From Alisma plantago-aquatica (Eukaryota > Streptophyta > Magnoliopsida > Alismatales > Alismataceae), in contig OY856410.1 in assembly GCA_963693085.1 (NCBI GenBank), forward strand, positions 890,705,835 to 890,769,834: DNA of 64,000 bases, written 5' to 3'. Made by a program: the position numbers and the translations under genes. Positions 38,085-48,304 of this stretch are shown one piece after another (the stretch's first letter is position 1; every line of letters starts with the position of its first letter). The notes below the pieces were generated by a model. It was not told where the DNA came from, searched no databases, and was given only the letters and a program-made list of their open reading frames with translations.

Positions 38085-38449
38085 GCCTTTGTTGACTCAA
38101 GGTCAATTAGGTCAATGTTGACTCATGTCTAAATTGACTAAACCTGTGTTTTGATGATGACTAACCATTCCACATATTGGTGTCTAATGCCTCTACTTGA
38201 GTGTTTTAATATTAGGTATAGACACACTCCAATTGCCCTAACTTGCACATATCAAATTGGAGAAAAGACAAGTCAAAGTCATACAAGTGCATGTTTTTGT
38301 AATATGATGTATATCCATTAGAATCATGTTGTAAATCATTTGTAATGATTGTATGACTTGTAAATAAGCTTAGAAAAATATAAGGAGCACTTAGATCGAA
38401 TATTAGAGCACTTTGGATGCATCTTTGAAAATTGATTATAGGCACTTTG

Positions 38450-38678
38450 TCGGTCGAGTTTCCCTGGCTTGAAACTCGACCGATCAGTCCTTGATCAATT
38501 TTCTAGAGATTGCATCGGTCGAGTTGTGTTTACACAGAACTCGACCGATGGAGTAACTGACCAAATCGATTTTCATTGGTTGGTCGAGTTTCCCCAGGAC
38601 AAACTCGACCGATGGTATGAATATCGGCTTTGTCTTTTACTCTATCGGTCGAGTTACACTTACAGAAACTCGACCGAT
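38450..38678. repeat. Array of four CGGTCGAGTT/AACTCGACCG inverted repeats, 5' LTR of copia C
   Basis: Arms at 38450-38461/38472-38483 (12 bp, perfect), 38514-38525/38538-38549 (12 bp), 38582-38591/38601-38610 (10 bp) and 38644-38655/38667-38678 (12 bp). Loops are 9-12 nt. Centres lie about 65 bp apart each time, and the sequence between hairpins is not repeated. The array ends 138 bp before the TATA box, which points to a role in U3. The function is inferred, not known. Confidence 0.95.
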
Positions 38679-38815
38679 TGCACTGTACGGAAAAGTGCAG
38701 AAAAGTGCTTCTAGCCATTGTGGAGTTGCAACAAGTGAAAATAGATCCGTTGCAAGCCACAAAACGGCTAGTTTTCATTCACAAGTGTTCCCAAAGGCTA
38801 AGAGGTATCCCCAGC

Positions 38816-38824
38816 TATAAATAG
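38816..38824 (+). promoter_or_regulatory. TATA box, 5' LTR of copia C
   Basis: TATAAATAG, inside CCCCAGCTATAAATAGGACC. The 3' LTR has the mutated TATACATAG at 44286. Confidence 0.8.
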
Positions 38825-39139
38825 GACCCTTGGGCTTCATTCCAAGGTTGAGCATTCATTGAAAACTCTATGTGAGGCTCCTATTCTATAGTTTATTTCT
38901 TTGTACAGCCTCCTCTCTCTCTCTCTAAGATTAATCACTTTCTACATCCATTAGAGTGAGTAGGAAATCTGTAAGAGAGATAGTCCTATATGTATATCTT
39001 GTGAGGCTCTCACTTCCACCACCTCCCTTTCTATCTTTTCAATCATGAAGATGAAGGTTCTCTCTCTTGTCCAAGAGAGGTGAAGAAGAACAAGGGAAGG
39101 AGTCCCTTGGTGAAGATCAAGGCTGAAGACTTGGAGCTA

Positions 39140-39380
39140 GAGTGGGTAAGCCCTTGGAGAAGGCAGAAGACTCAAGCTGAAGTGGGTAAGTCCTTGGTGG
39201 AAGATTCTCTGAGTGAAGGTGAAGTCAAAGGTGGAAGATCCAAGAAGAGTGGGTAATTCCTACAAGGCTGAAGACTAGTGCAAGAGTAGGTAAGTCCTTG
39301 GAAGAAGGCAGAAGACTCTTGCAAAGTGGGTAAGTCCTTGGTAAGGTTGAAGACTCTTTGTATTGGATAGGTAAGTCCTT
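39140..39380. repeat. Degenerate short repeats in LTR of copia C
   Basis: Repeated GTGGGTAAGTCCTTGG and GAAGACT-type words, about 20-50 bp apart and imperfect, between the TATA box and the end of the LTR, so in the transcribed leader. The 3' LTR has the same at about 44600-44850. Several contain GGTAAGT, which resembles a 5' splice site. Confidence 0.65.
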
Positions 39381-39697
39381 TGTTTGGTCATGTATTGTAA
39401 GTCTTATGAATGAATATAAGAATACAATAGTTTGGAAGTCCTAGAGGTTGACCTCTCTAGGCAAGTGGACTGACACACTTCTAGTTTGAAGTGTGGAACC
39501 ACTCTAAATAGCTTTTCTATTGGTGCATGTTCAATCTCTCTCATCCTTGCTATGCATGTTTTAGTTGCACTCAAATTGCCTATTTAGCAACCTTATCTTT
39601 TGATATAACTTGAAGGTTTAATGAGTTTTGTTTAAGTGCTTTCATCTCTATTCACCCCCCTCTAGAGCATCTAATCACCCATCTAGGATCCAACAAT

Positions 39698-39709
39698 TGG
39701 TATCAAAGC
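39698..39709 (+). other. Primer-binding site of copia C
   Basis: TGGTATCAAAGC, one change from TGGTATCAGAGC, two bases after the LTR end. Confidence 0.85.
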
Positions 39710-39746
39710 GGGTCTTCTCCAAACATATTTCAACAAGTAGGAGAAG

Positions 39747-41612
39747 ATGGGTGACTACCAAGGAGGGAGAATCAGCCTACCAAGCTTTGATGGGAGAAAT
39801 GTCCTCTATTGGATAAGAAGGCTTCAATTCTACATCCAAGGATCAAGTCTTGAGATGTGGAAAATGGTGAACAGCCCATATGAGCTACCAAAGACAAAGA
39901 TTAAAGAATGGGATGAAGCCACCTTGATGAAAGCAACCTTGAATGCTAGAGCCATGCACATACTCTATGCCTCCATGACCCCCACTGAGTTCAACCGAAT
40001 TTCTTCATGTGAAACAGCCTATGAGGTATGGAGAAAGCTTTACATCACTTATGAAGGGACATATCAAGTGAAGGAAAGCAAAGTCTACATGCTCAAAGGG
40101 CTTCTTGAGAACTTCAAGATGGGAAAGGAGGAGAGCATAGCCAACATGTACTCAAGGCTCAACACCATCTTGAATGGTCTTGTTGTTCTAGGACATCCTA
40201 TGTCTAGTGGAGAGATCAACTCAAAGATCCTTAGAACTCTCCCCAAGAGGTGGGAACCCAAGGTGACTTCCATTGAAGAAGCAAGGTCTCTTAAGGATAT
40301 CCCTATTGAAGAGCTCATTGGAAATCTACAAGCACATGAAGCTACACTTGATAAGAGGGAGGAAGTAGAAAGACAAGAGAACAAAGAGCTAAAGAGAATG
40401 AAGAAGGTTGAAATGAAGGATCAAATTGAAGCTATCATGGAACAAGTCTCTCCATCCTCTCAAGCTAAAGAAGATGCCATGTACTCCAAGGGTAAACTCT
40501 ACAAAGGCAAGTCCTCCTCCACCCGGTGCTTCACATGTGGAAAGAAGGGTCACTACAAGGAAGATTGCCCACAAGGAAAAAAGACCCATCTTCACAAGAA
40601 GAAATGGCAATCAAGCTCAAGTGGCTCCTCCAACTCAAGCTCAAGTGAAGATTCAAGTGAAGGATCAAGCTCAAGCTCAAGTGATGAAGGAGAATGCCAT
40701 TTTGCTCTTATAGCATCAACAAGTGAAGACTCAAGTGAGGTAAATCTAAACTCTCTAGATAAAGAATCTTTGATTGCTATTATTCATGATATTTGTGCCT
40801 CTCTTAAGTCTTCTAAAAGGAAAAAGAAAAAGCTTGCTAAAATTGTTGATAATTTTCATGTAGAACTAGATGATCTTGAACATGCTAATTCTTGCTTTCT
40901 TGATGATAAAAATGATTGTCTTAGTCAAGTAGATTCTCTTAAACTTGGAAATACTAGTTTACTTGATGAGGTTAGATTTCTAGAAGCTCAACCTCTTGTG
41001 CCTAGTTCTAATGAAGAGCATACTTTAATTATTGATTCTCTCATGCATGATATTGATGTTCTTAAATCTGAAAACAAGGACAAAGATTTTGTTTTGCATG
41101 AATTAGAAATAGAAAATGCCTCCTTGCTTGCTAAAATCAATGGGCATGAATCTTGTTCTAGTTCTACAAATAGAGAGAATGATGTTGCTGCTCTTCATAT
41201 TAATAGAGACTCTTATTTAACTAAAACTCTTTGCTTAGAAAATGATCTTTTGCATGCTAGAGATAATATCAAAAATTTGACTTCTACTATTGCTTCTCTT
41301 AAGCATGATAATGATAGTTTGAGATCATCCTTGCAAAGATTCTTAGTGGGTAAAAAGAGTCTTAATGACATCCTACACCATACTACTAAACAAATTGGTA
41401 GACATGGTTTAGGGTATGATAGTAGTCAAGGGAACAACAAAGATAAAGGACCTCCAATATTCCATGGAAAATCCTCGAGTTCCAAGGCTATGGGCACTTG
41501 TAATTATTGCAATGAAAATGGTCATTATTCTACTTGTTGTCCTTTTAGGAAAGCACCCAAGAGCAATAGGACTTGGGTTGCTAAACTAACCCCTCCGGAC
41601 CCAAAAATATGA
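39747..41612 (+). CDS. gag: Intact copia Gag, two zinc knuckles, 621 aa
   Basis: Open reading frame without interruption from ATG at 39747 (MGDYQGGRISLPSFDGRN). Residues about 15-210 are the UBN2-type copia capsid: YWIRRLQFYI, then EFNRISSCETAYEVW and ILRTLPKRWEPKVTSIEEA. A CCHC knuckle, CFTCGKKGHYKEDC, begins at residue 261, followed by a Ser/Asp-rich tract (about 290-320). About 250 residues with coiled-coil character come next (Leu/Asp/Asn-rich, SLDKESLIAIIHD onward). A second CCHC knuckle, CNYCNENGHYSTCC, begins at residue 585. Gag assembles the cytoplasmic particle and binds RNA. The twin-knuckle layout matches the gag of element F and SIRE/Maximus relatives. That it is intact while pol is absent suggests recent activity or selection on Gag; this is inference. 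Confidence 0.93.
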   Translation: MGDYQGGRISLPSFDGRNVLYWIRRLQFYIQGSSLEMWKMVNSPYELPKTKIKEWDEATLMKATLNARAMHILYASMTPTEFNRISSCETAYEVWRKLYITYEGTYQVKESKVYMLKGLLENFKMGKEESIANMYSRLNTILNGLVVLGHPMSSGEINSKILRTLPKRWEPKVTSIEEARSLKDIPIEELIGNLQAHEATLDKREEVERQENKELKRMKKVEMKDQIEAIMEQVSPSSQAKEDAMYSKGKLYKGKSSSTRCFTCGKKGHYKEDCPQGKKTHLHKKKWQSSSSGSSNSSSSEDSSEGSSSSSSDEGECHFALIASTSEDSSEVNLNSLDKESLIAIIHDICASLKSSKRKKKKLAKIVDNFHVELDDLEHANSCFLDDKNDCLSQVDSLKLGNTSLLDEVRFLEAQPLVPSSNEEHTLIIDSLMHDIDVLKSENKDKDFVLHELEIENASLLAKINGHESCSSSTNRENDVAALHINRDSYLTKTLCLENDLLHARDNIKNLTSTIASLKHDNDSLRSSLQRFLVGKKSLNDILHHTTKQIGRHGLGYDSSQGNNKDKGPPIFHGKSSSSKAMGTCNYCNENGHYSTCCPFRKAPKSNRTWVAKLTPPDPKI

Positions 41613-41979
41613 TTGGGGACCATTTCATCTTTCTTCTTGTAGGTACATGCAAATGGATTGACTTGAGCTATTGAATTGCAAATTGACATCTCAATCCACA
41701 TGAAAGAAGAAAGGTGAGATGTGTAGAGGGTAACAACGAGTGGAAAAAGAAATGGTAAGAACAAAGGTAATGTTCTGTTGCTTATAACCTTTTCTAACTT
41801 GTTTTTATCAAGATAGTGTGCACTATACATATGGTTTTTGAGTCAAAAGTGGTATTTTGTGTTTCTCTTCACACTCTTGCTCAAAAATTGTTTCTAATGC
41901 TTCTATAATGCATTACTAACTTGCTTAGACATGTTTGGATATGGTTTGTATATTTAGCATGCCTTTAAATATGTTTTTA

Positions 41980-41981
<2 letters not shown>

Positions 41982-42017
<36 letters not shown>
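41982..42017. repeat. (AT)n microsatellite
   Basis: 36 bp of AT dinucleotides, about 20 bp before the internal hairpin pair. Confidence 0.95.
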
Positions 42018-42019
<2 letters not shown>

Positions 42020-42037
42020 TTTTTGACAGCTACTTTG

Positions 42038-42137
42038 TCGGTCGAGTTTTCCCTATTGAAATTCGACCGATAGGCACCAATGGGTGTTGCCAACAGCTGT
42101 CATCGGTCGAGTTGTCAATGCACAGAACTTGACCGAT
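42038..42137. repeat. Two CGGTCGAGTT inverted repeats, internal region of copia C
   Basis: Hairpins at 42038-42070 and 42102-42137 with arm starts 64 bp apart, the same period as in the LTR array. The words CTTTGT before the first and CAT before the second match hairpins 1 and 2 of the LTR array, so this is a diverged second copy of half that module. Confidence 0.88.
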
Positions 42138-43559
42138 AACACTGTGCACATAATATACATTTGGCTTATTGAATGAGAATTTCCCTTACAACTAGATTTT
42201 CTCAACCAATAGCCTTATTCTTTGGCACTCCTTTGGTACCTTTACATATGCTTTTTTCCATGTTCTAAATTTCCTATCTTGCTTACAACTCTATCTCTCT
42301 AATTGCTCTAAATTGATATATCTATATCTTGCAATTACTTGCTTTGAGTTGTTTTGCAGGTTTTGATGATGATCTCTTTGGATCTCTTGGTTGTGTCTTA
42401 AATTGCTTCTGTTGTGCTCTAACTTTCTAGATCTATCTAGGTATATATCATGTTTTGATATAACCTTGAGGTTCTTAGGGGTAATCATCTTATGGTAAGG
42501 ATGCATATCCATGTGAGTTATATCCTTTCATGCTTCTAAAATTGCTTATCTCTTTGTTTGGATATATCTCTACATCTACTCATAGCTTGCTTTATCTTGT
42601 GTATCTTTTGGTATCTCTTGCTATGATCTAGATCCTACTAGTAGTCCTAACTTGTGATATCATCTACTAGTAGTTCACATACATGTAGTTCTAACCTTGT
42701 TTATGATTGCCATCTTTGCTCATCTATATGCTATGCTTGTATCTTGTCTCATACATTCTCAAGATTGTTCCTTGAATTGCATATCCACTATCTTGAGTTG
42801 GTTGCATAACATTGTGATACAGGGTACATAGATCTACATGATATGTAGAAATTAGAGTATTTATGGATTTTTATGCAGATTTTGCTCCAGTTTCAGTTTT
42901 TGGTGCAAGACTAGCATTTTTCATGCAGAAACAACCTTCTGAGCAAGACTCATGCTTCACGATGAGCTATGATGGTTTTTGGTCAAATTCCGTCATCTTG
43001 AGGGTCAAAATTATGTTTTATTGTTTTTTTGCAGCACTTCATCTTGCATTTTTGGGTTGTTCAAGTATATGTTTTAACTTGCTTTTCTTTCTATGCTTGG
43101 ACAAGCCCCTATATGTGCTCTTCTACTCTCCTTATATAATTTTGTGTTATCTCCTTTCTCTTTAACAAGTGATGTTTCTTATTTCTTCATAACCCCACTT
43201 TTTGAAAATGACAAAGGGGGAGAAAGGTATGTCTTCTTTTAAAAAGAGGAAGAAGGCATGTCTTACATGAAGAAGAGAAGTATGTTCATGTAAAGGGAGA
43301 AGGTAAAGGGGAGAATACATATATGTGTAGAACATATATGAGTAGAAGACATAGCATTCTATAAATGTTATGAAAGCTAACCATGCAGGAGAAATAACAT
43401 CATTTGAGGGGGAGTATGAGAACTCCATGCACATCAATTGAGGGGGAGCATATGAGCTCAGTCCTATTGAAACCCCTAGGTTTCTCCAAAGGTATGATTT
43501 TACTTCAAAGCTTTCAATACATTTATGGAATGGTTTGTCATCTTCAAAAAGGGGGAGAT

Positions 43560-45168
43560 TGTTGACTCAAGGTCAATTAGGTCAATGTTGACTCACGTCT
43601 AAATTGACTAAACCTGTGTTTTGATGATGACTAACCATTCCACATATTGGTGTCTAATGCCTCTACTTGAGTGTTTTCAGATTAGGTATAGACACACTCC
43701 AATTGCCCTAACTTGCGCATATCAAATTGGAGAAAAGACAAGTCAAAGTCATACAAGTGCACATTTTTGTAATATGATGTATATCCATTAGAATCATGTT
43801 GTAAATCACTTGTAATGATTGTATGACTTGTAATTAAGCTTAGAAAAATATAAGGAGCACTTAGATCAAATATTAGAGAACTTTAGATGCATCTTTGAAA
43901 ATTGATTACAGACACTTTGTCGGTCGAGTTTCCCTGGCTTGAAACTCGACCGATCAGTCCTTGATCAATTTTATGGAGATTGCATCGGTCGAGTTGTGTT
44001 TACACAGAACTCGGACGATGGAGTAACTGACCAAATCGATTTTCCTTGGTCGGTCGAGTTTCCCCAGGACAAACTCGACCGATGGTATGCATATCGGCTT
44101 TGTCTTTTACTCTATCGGTCGAGTTACACTTACAGAAACTCGATCGATTGCACTGTACAGAAAAGTGCAGAAAAGTGCTTCTAGCTGTTGTGGAGTTGCA
44201 ACAAGTGAAAATAGATCCGTTGCAAGCCACAAAATGGCTATTTTTCATTCACAAGTGTTCCCAAAGGCTAAAAGGCATCCCCAGCTATACATAGGACCCC
44301 TTGGGCTTCATTCCAAGGTTGAGCATTCATTGCAAACTCTATGTGAGGCTCCTATTCTATAGTTGAGTGCTTCCTGTAGCCTCCTCTCTCTCTCTCTCTA
44401 AGATTAATCACTTGCTACATCCATTAGAGTGAGTAGGAAATATGTAAGAGAGCTAGTCCTATATGTATATCTTGTGAGGCTCTCACTTCCACCACCTCCC
44501 TTTCTATCTATTCAATCATGAAGATGAAGGTTCTCTCTCTTGTCCAAGAGAGGTGAAGAAGAACAAGGGAAGGATTCCCTTGGTGAAGATCAAGTCTGAA
44601 GACTTGGAGCTAGAGTGGGTAAGCCCTTGGAGAAGGCAGAAGACTCAAGCTCAAGTGGGTAAGTCCTTGGTGGAATCTTCTCCGAGTGAAGGTGAAGTCA
44701 AAGGCGGAAGATCCAAGAAGAGTGGGTAATTCCTATAAGGCTGAAGAATAGTGCAAGAGTAGGTAAGTCCTTGGAAGAAGGCGGAAGGCTCTTGCAAAGT
44801 GGGTAAGTCCTTGGTAAGGTTGAAGACTCTTTGTATTGGATAGGTAAGTCCTTTGTTTGGTCATTTATTGTAAGTCTTATGAATGAATATAAGAATGCAA
44901 TAGTTTGGAAGTCCTAGAGGTTGACCTCTCTAGGAAAGTGGACTGACACACTTCTAGTTTGAAGTGTGGAACCACTCTAAATAGCTTGTCTATTGGTGCA
45001 TGTTCAATCTCTCTCATCCTTGTTATGCATGTTTTAGTTGCACTCAAATTGCCTATTTAGCAACCTTATCTTTTGATATAACTTGAAGGTTTAATGAGTT
45101 TTGTTTAAGTGCTTTAAGCTCTATTCACCCCCCTCTAGAGCATCTAATCACCCATCTTGGATCCAACA
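43560..45168 (+). mobile_element. 3' LTR of copia C
   Basis: 1,609 bp, preceded by the PPT AAAAAGGGGGAGAT. Same architecture as the 5' LTR. The hairpin array at 43920-44148 has two damaged right arms (AACTCGGACGAT and AACTCGATCGAT), and the TATA is TATACATAG at 44286. Confidence 0.92.
43920..44148. repeat. Hairpin array, 3' LTR of copia C
   Basis: Four hairpins starting at 43920, 43984, 44050 and 44114 (spacing 64, 66, 64). The third is better preserved than in the 5' LTR (TCGGTCGAGTTT), while the second and fourth right arms carry substitutions. It ends 138 bp before the TATA-like site. Confidence 0.93.
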
Positions 45169-45383
45169 ACCTTTTCATGATAGAGACTATGCTAGTGAGC
45201 CATTATGTTATGTTTTGGATGAAAAGTTATATATATGGTAGAAACCTTAGTCAAACTAGGCTTATGTGTAGAGCCTATGAAGTACCCACCTTAGTGCCTA
45301 ATGTTGGGATGTTGCCCACTCACCCTATCTCTTTACTCTTGCTATGATTTCGGGGACGAAATCCTCTTTAAGGGGTGGAGTGT
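45169..45383 (+). other. Gypsy B internal domain, right part with PPT
   Basis: 215 bp after copia C. It ends with TTTCGGGGACGAAATCC and a purine tract AAGGGGTGGAG, then three bases before the 3' LTR. This is the PPT and the decayed C-terminus coding region of a chromovirus-type pol. Confidence 0.7.
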
Positions 45384-48299
45384 TGTAACATACTAAATCT
45401 TAAGGTCCTTTCTGAAATTTCCCACTTTTGTACTTTTCTTTGCTTTCTAGTCCTTTTGGACATCCTTCACTAATTTCCCATCCTCTTGTATCTTCTTTGG
45501 CCTCAATATTGAAATTGAGCCAAGTTTGATGATGAAATCTATATTTTACCACATTCATGGGTTTTTGCACAAATGTTCCAATTAATGTGATAATTGGGGA
45601 CTAATCATGCAATTCTACCATTAATGAGATAATATGAGTGGATTATGTTAATTTGGAGCTTTTTGGATAAATATATTAGTAATAATGTGTATTTGAGTTA
45701 ATATATGGGAGTAATTAACCCCTTTACTTTCTCTCTCCCCCAAATAGGAAAATAATGCACTAATAAGAGTATTATATGTTGAGATATGACTCATAATGTT
45801 TATATATGGCTAACATCTCGAGATATACCCTATTATGTCATTAAAAGATATTCTTTATATTAATTTCTCTTTTTATGCTTTATTATATGCTTTAATAGTC
45901 TATAAATTATTTAGGAGCCTAACCATGTGATTTTCGAGAAAATAATGGCATATCATCGTTCTAGGTGTTGTCATAAACCTATGGTTAAAATTTGAGATCA
46001 TTTGGACTTCATTTGTCCCTTCAAATGGAATTTACAAGTTCCCATATAGTTTAACTATAGTAGATGAATCGATGTTTGCATTTATTTCATGTGTCACGCA
46101 CTCAGCCCCCATTGGATCTCGATCCAATGGATCTGGGGTCATCTTCAACCTCCAGCCCACCGACCAAGAGGATGCCTAGGCTCCACCACTTTTTTCTCCC
46201 TCATTTCTCGATCATTTCGCGAGATTTAAGTTGCGTTGGCTTCGTCTCCCCGAGCCACACCGTTTAAGTCCTTGATCATCGTCTCCCCTGCACCATAGCC
46301 CAAACACCCATAGGCGCTAGCTGCACCCTCTCCACCCACTTGTCATTTTGGAGCCTTGGCCTCCCTCACCTATAAGTAACACCTCCCACACCTCCATCGG
46401 CCCCATTGCAAGCTTTTACAATTGCTAATTTGGCCCGAAGATCCCCCTCTTAGCCCCGAAACCTCCACCGTCTCACAGGTATTACAACCCTTTTCCTAGC
46501 TGCTCAGTGATAGTAGCACCCCAATAAAGTATACAGGTGAGTTCCTTTCGTCTTGAGATTCATTTCGAGTACCTGTACGTCCATTTTGTTTATGAAACGA
46601 GGAAATGCCCAAATGGGCAAGTTGCTCCTTCGCGCCCATGGCTGGCGCTGAAGGTAGACGATGACCGATCATTTTTACACTTTTACCCTCACGTGCTCCT
46701 GCCTTCGTTTTTTAATGCCAAGGGCATTTTGGTATTTTTCCATTTTATTTATCGCAAGCCTTTTTAGCCTACATGGATTTTTCTTGCTCTCTGATTGGTC
46801 TAGAGCAAAAAAATCATAGAAAAACGACACGTTATCGGAAAAATTCGAGTAAATACTCATTGGAAAGGATTTTTCATGTAGAATCTGATTTTGTGGTTTT
46901 TGAGACCTGATTCCCAATGCTTTTTTGAAGTTTTCTTTGAATGTAATTTTAAGTATGTTAAATGTTCTAAAATGATAATTAAATCATTTCAACTCCAAAT
47001 TGAGAAATAAAATATGTTTTCTTAATCAGTGAAACCTAAGTGAGCTTTTGGTCCTAGTTTTGAGTCCTAAATCAGTGGTTTTCAAATATTGTCTAAAATG
47101 GGTATTTCCTTTATACTTTATTCTTAATAAATGCTAATTCATGTGAAATGATTATAATTAGGGAAAATGATATGGGATACAATCTAATCAGTGATAATGA
47201 TAGATGTGAATCTATAATAAGGTATGTGGATCCTATTTATGTATGTGAGCCCTATTTAAGTATGTGAAGCCAATTTATGTATATGGATCTTATGATTGTG
47301 GAATATATGTGCAAATAACCTATCCTTTAGTTGGGTTTTATCCAACCCCCATTTTCTTAATGAGGCAATTGTTAGCCTTGATATCTTCTCTCTAATGCCT
47401 TTATTTATCTCCTTATTTAATTGAATCTTCTATTTCCTATGTTGACTCATTTATTTGAAATACTTGAATATTGCTATTACCAATGTTGGTTCATTTATTG
47501 AGATTGTTTAATGGGTTTTATTCCCCATTTTCTATGATGCAATATTATTTATATTTCCACTACTGCCAAGTGGATTACTCAGCATGAGGAATTGTTGACC
47601 AAATAACTAATGTAGTGTACATGAGTACAAACCATCCATAGAGGGCATGTGTAATTTTGCCCTGGGGAATGTGCATTTTCTCCCCATATTATATATATAT
47701 TTGAGGTTTGGGATGTGCATTTTCCCCTCTCCTCTTGGTGTAGGTCCGGTAGGTGCCTCACCCTGCATTAGAATATTTGTTGTCAAAATATCATTCATGC
47801 TTATTGTTTATTATTGTGATAGATGCATCTTGGCAGAAGTTCTTAAATCTTAATTATTATACTTGCCCAATACTTTTGACTCTCTAAATATTGTGAATCA
47901 TTTTATTATGCAATGTTGCACTTTATTAATTGTCCTTAGTCCTTTTGATTAACACATACTTTTATCTCTCTCTTTCTAGGTGATCCCAACCATCCATGTA
48001 TATGATCAGAGTGCGCAGTTGAAGCATGGTGAACCAGCCTAAGGCTAGGGATAAGGAGTTCAACCATCTAACTTGGACTTAGCTATAGTTGATGATGTTT
48101 GGAGACAAGTTGAATTGGTTTGAGTCTTCCTCTACCTAGATCCTATTGTTGTTGTGTATAAAGTTGTACACCCTATTTGGGAAGATTTTATGATGTGCCC
48201 TTTATACAATTGTTTAGTCAAATTTTATCTTCCACTGCCTACACATTGGTGTTTTTTGTTTGCCATGAATTTTTAGTAAAGATGTTTGTGGTCTTTACA
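45384..48299 (+). mobile_element. 3' LTR of gypsy B
   Basis: 2,916 bp, TGTAACATAC...GGTCTTTACA, followed by CAAGT (48300-48304). It contains GAGTAAATACTCATTGG at 46847-46863. Frames at 46064-46917 and 47579-47853 are chance. Confidence 0.92.
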
Positions 48300-48304
48300 C
48301 AAGT
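48300..48304. repeat. Right target-site duplication of gypsy B (CAAGT)
   Basis: Matches 33827-33831 exactly. Confidence 0.9.

Larger units (their letters stand above)
38090..39695 (+). mobile_element. 5' LTR of copia C
   Basis: 1,606 bp. It contains, in order, an array of four inverted repeats (38450-38678), a TATA box (38816), a CT-rich leader and a run of AAGTGGGTAAGTCC-like repeats (about 39140-39380). It ends CTAGGATCCAACA. Confidence 0.92.
41613..43559 (+). other. Non-coding 3' internal region of copia C, in place of pol
   Basis: 1.95 kb with no pol relic in any frame. It holds an (AT)n tract (41982-42017), two inverted repeats (42038-42137), T-rich sequence and several PPT-like tracts: AAAGGGGGAGAAAGG near 43204, GAGGGGGAGTATG near 43407, GAGGGGGAGCAT near 43441 and the terminal AAAAAGGGGGAGAT at 43546-43559. 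Multiple PPT-like tracts are known from SIRE/Maximus elements. A pyrimidine-rich CTTTCTTCTTGTAG at about 41627-41640 resembles a 3' splice site. Confidence 0.75.
38090..45168 (+). mobile_element. SIRE/Maximus-like copia C, gag-only (TR-GAG type)
   Basis: 7,079 bp with 1.6-kb LTRs (TGTTGACTCAAGG...GATCCAACA), a PBS, an intact gag and a PPT, but no protease, integrase, RT or RNase H. The gag-to-LTR space (41613-43559) is non-coding and holds two inverted-repeat hairpins and several AGGGGGAG tracts. Flanking 5-mers GCCTT and ACCTT agree at four of five bases, consistent with a mutated target duplication. LTRs differ by about 3% by eye. It would depend on a related complete element for reverse transcriptase and integrase. 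Confidence 0.9.
33832..48299 (+). mobile_element. Ty3-gypsy element B, no coding region, inserted in gypsy A
   Basis: 2.92-kb LTRs (33832-36754 and 45384-48299) with a perfect CAAGT target duplication and a PBS at 36758. The internal domain is only about 1.55 kb once copia C is removed (36755-38089 and 45169-45383). It contains no gag or pol, but it has two copies of the chromovirus-type 3' signature TTCG(A/G)GGACGAAATCC followed by a purine tract. LTRs differ by about 4% in the first 290 bp, counted by eye. Non-autonomous. Confidence 0.9.

Noticed and set aside
38450..38678. CRISPR-like array
   Set aside because: Repeats are inverted pairs within LTRs of plant copia elements, the units are imperfect, and no cas genes exist; this is a eukaryotic genome.
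38469..38778. Overlapping 81-82-aa frames on both strands over the hairpin array, repeated at 43939-44294
   Set aside because: Palindromic arms create matching open frames on both strands; no domain, and codon positions are set by the repeats.
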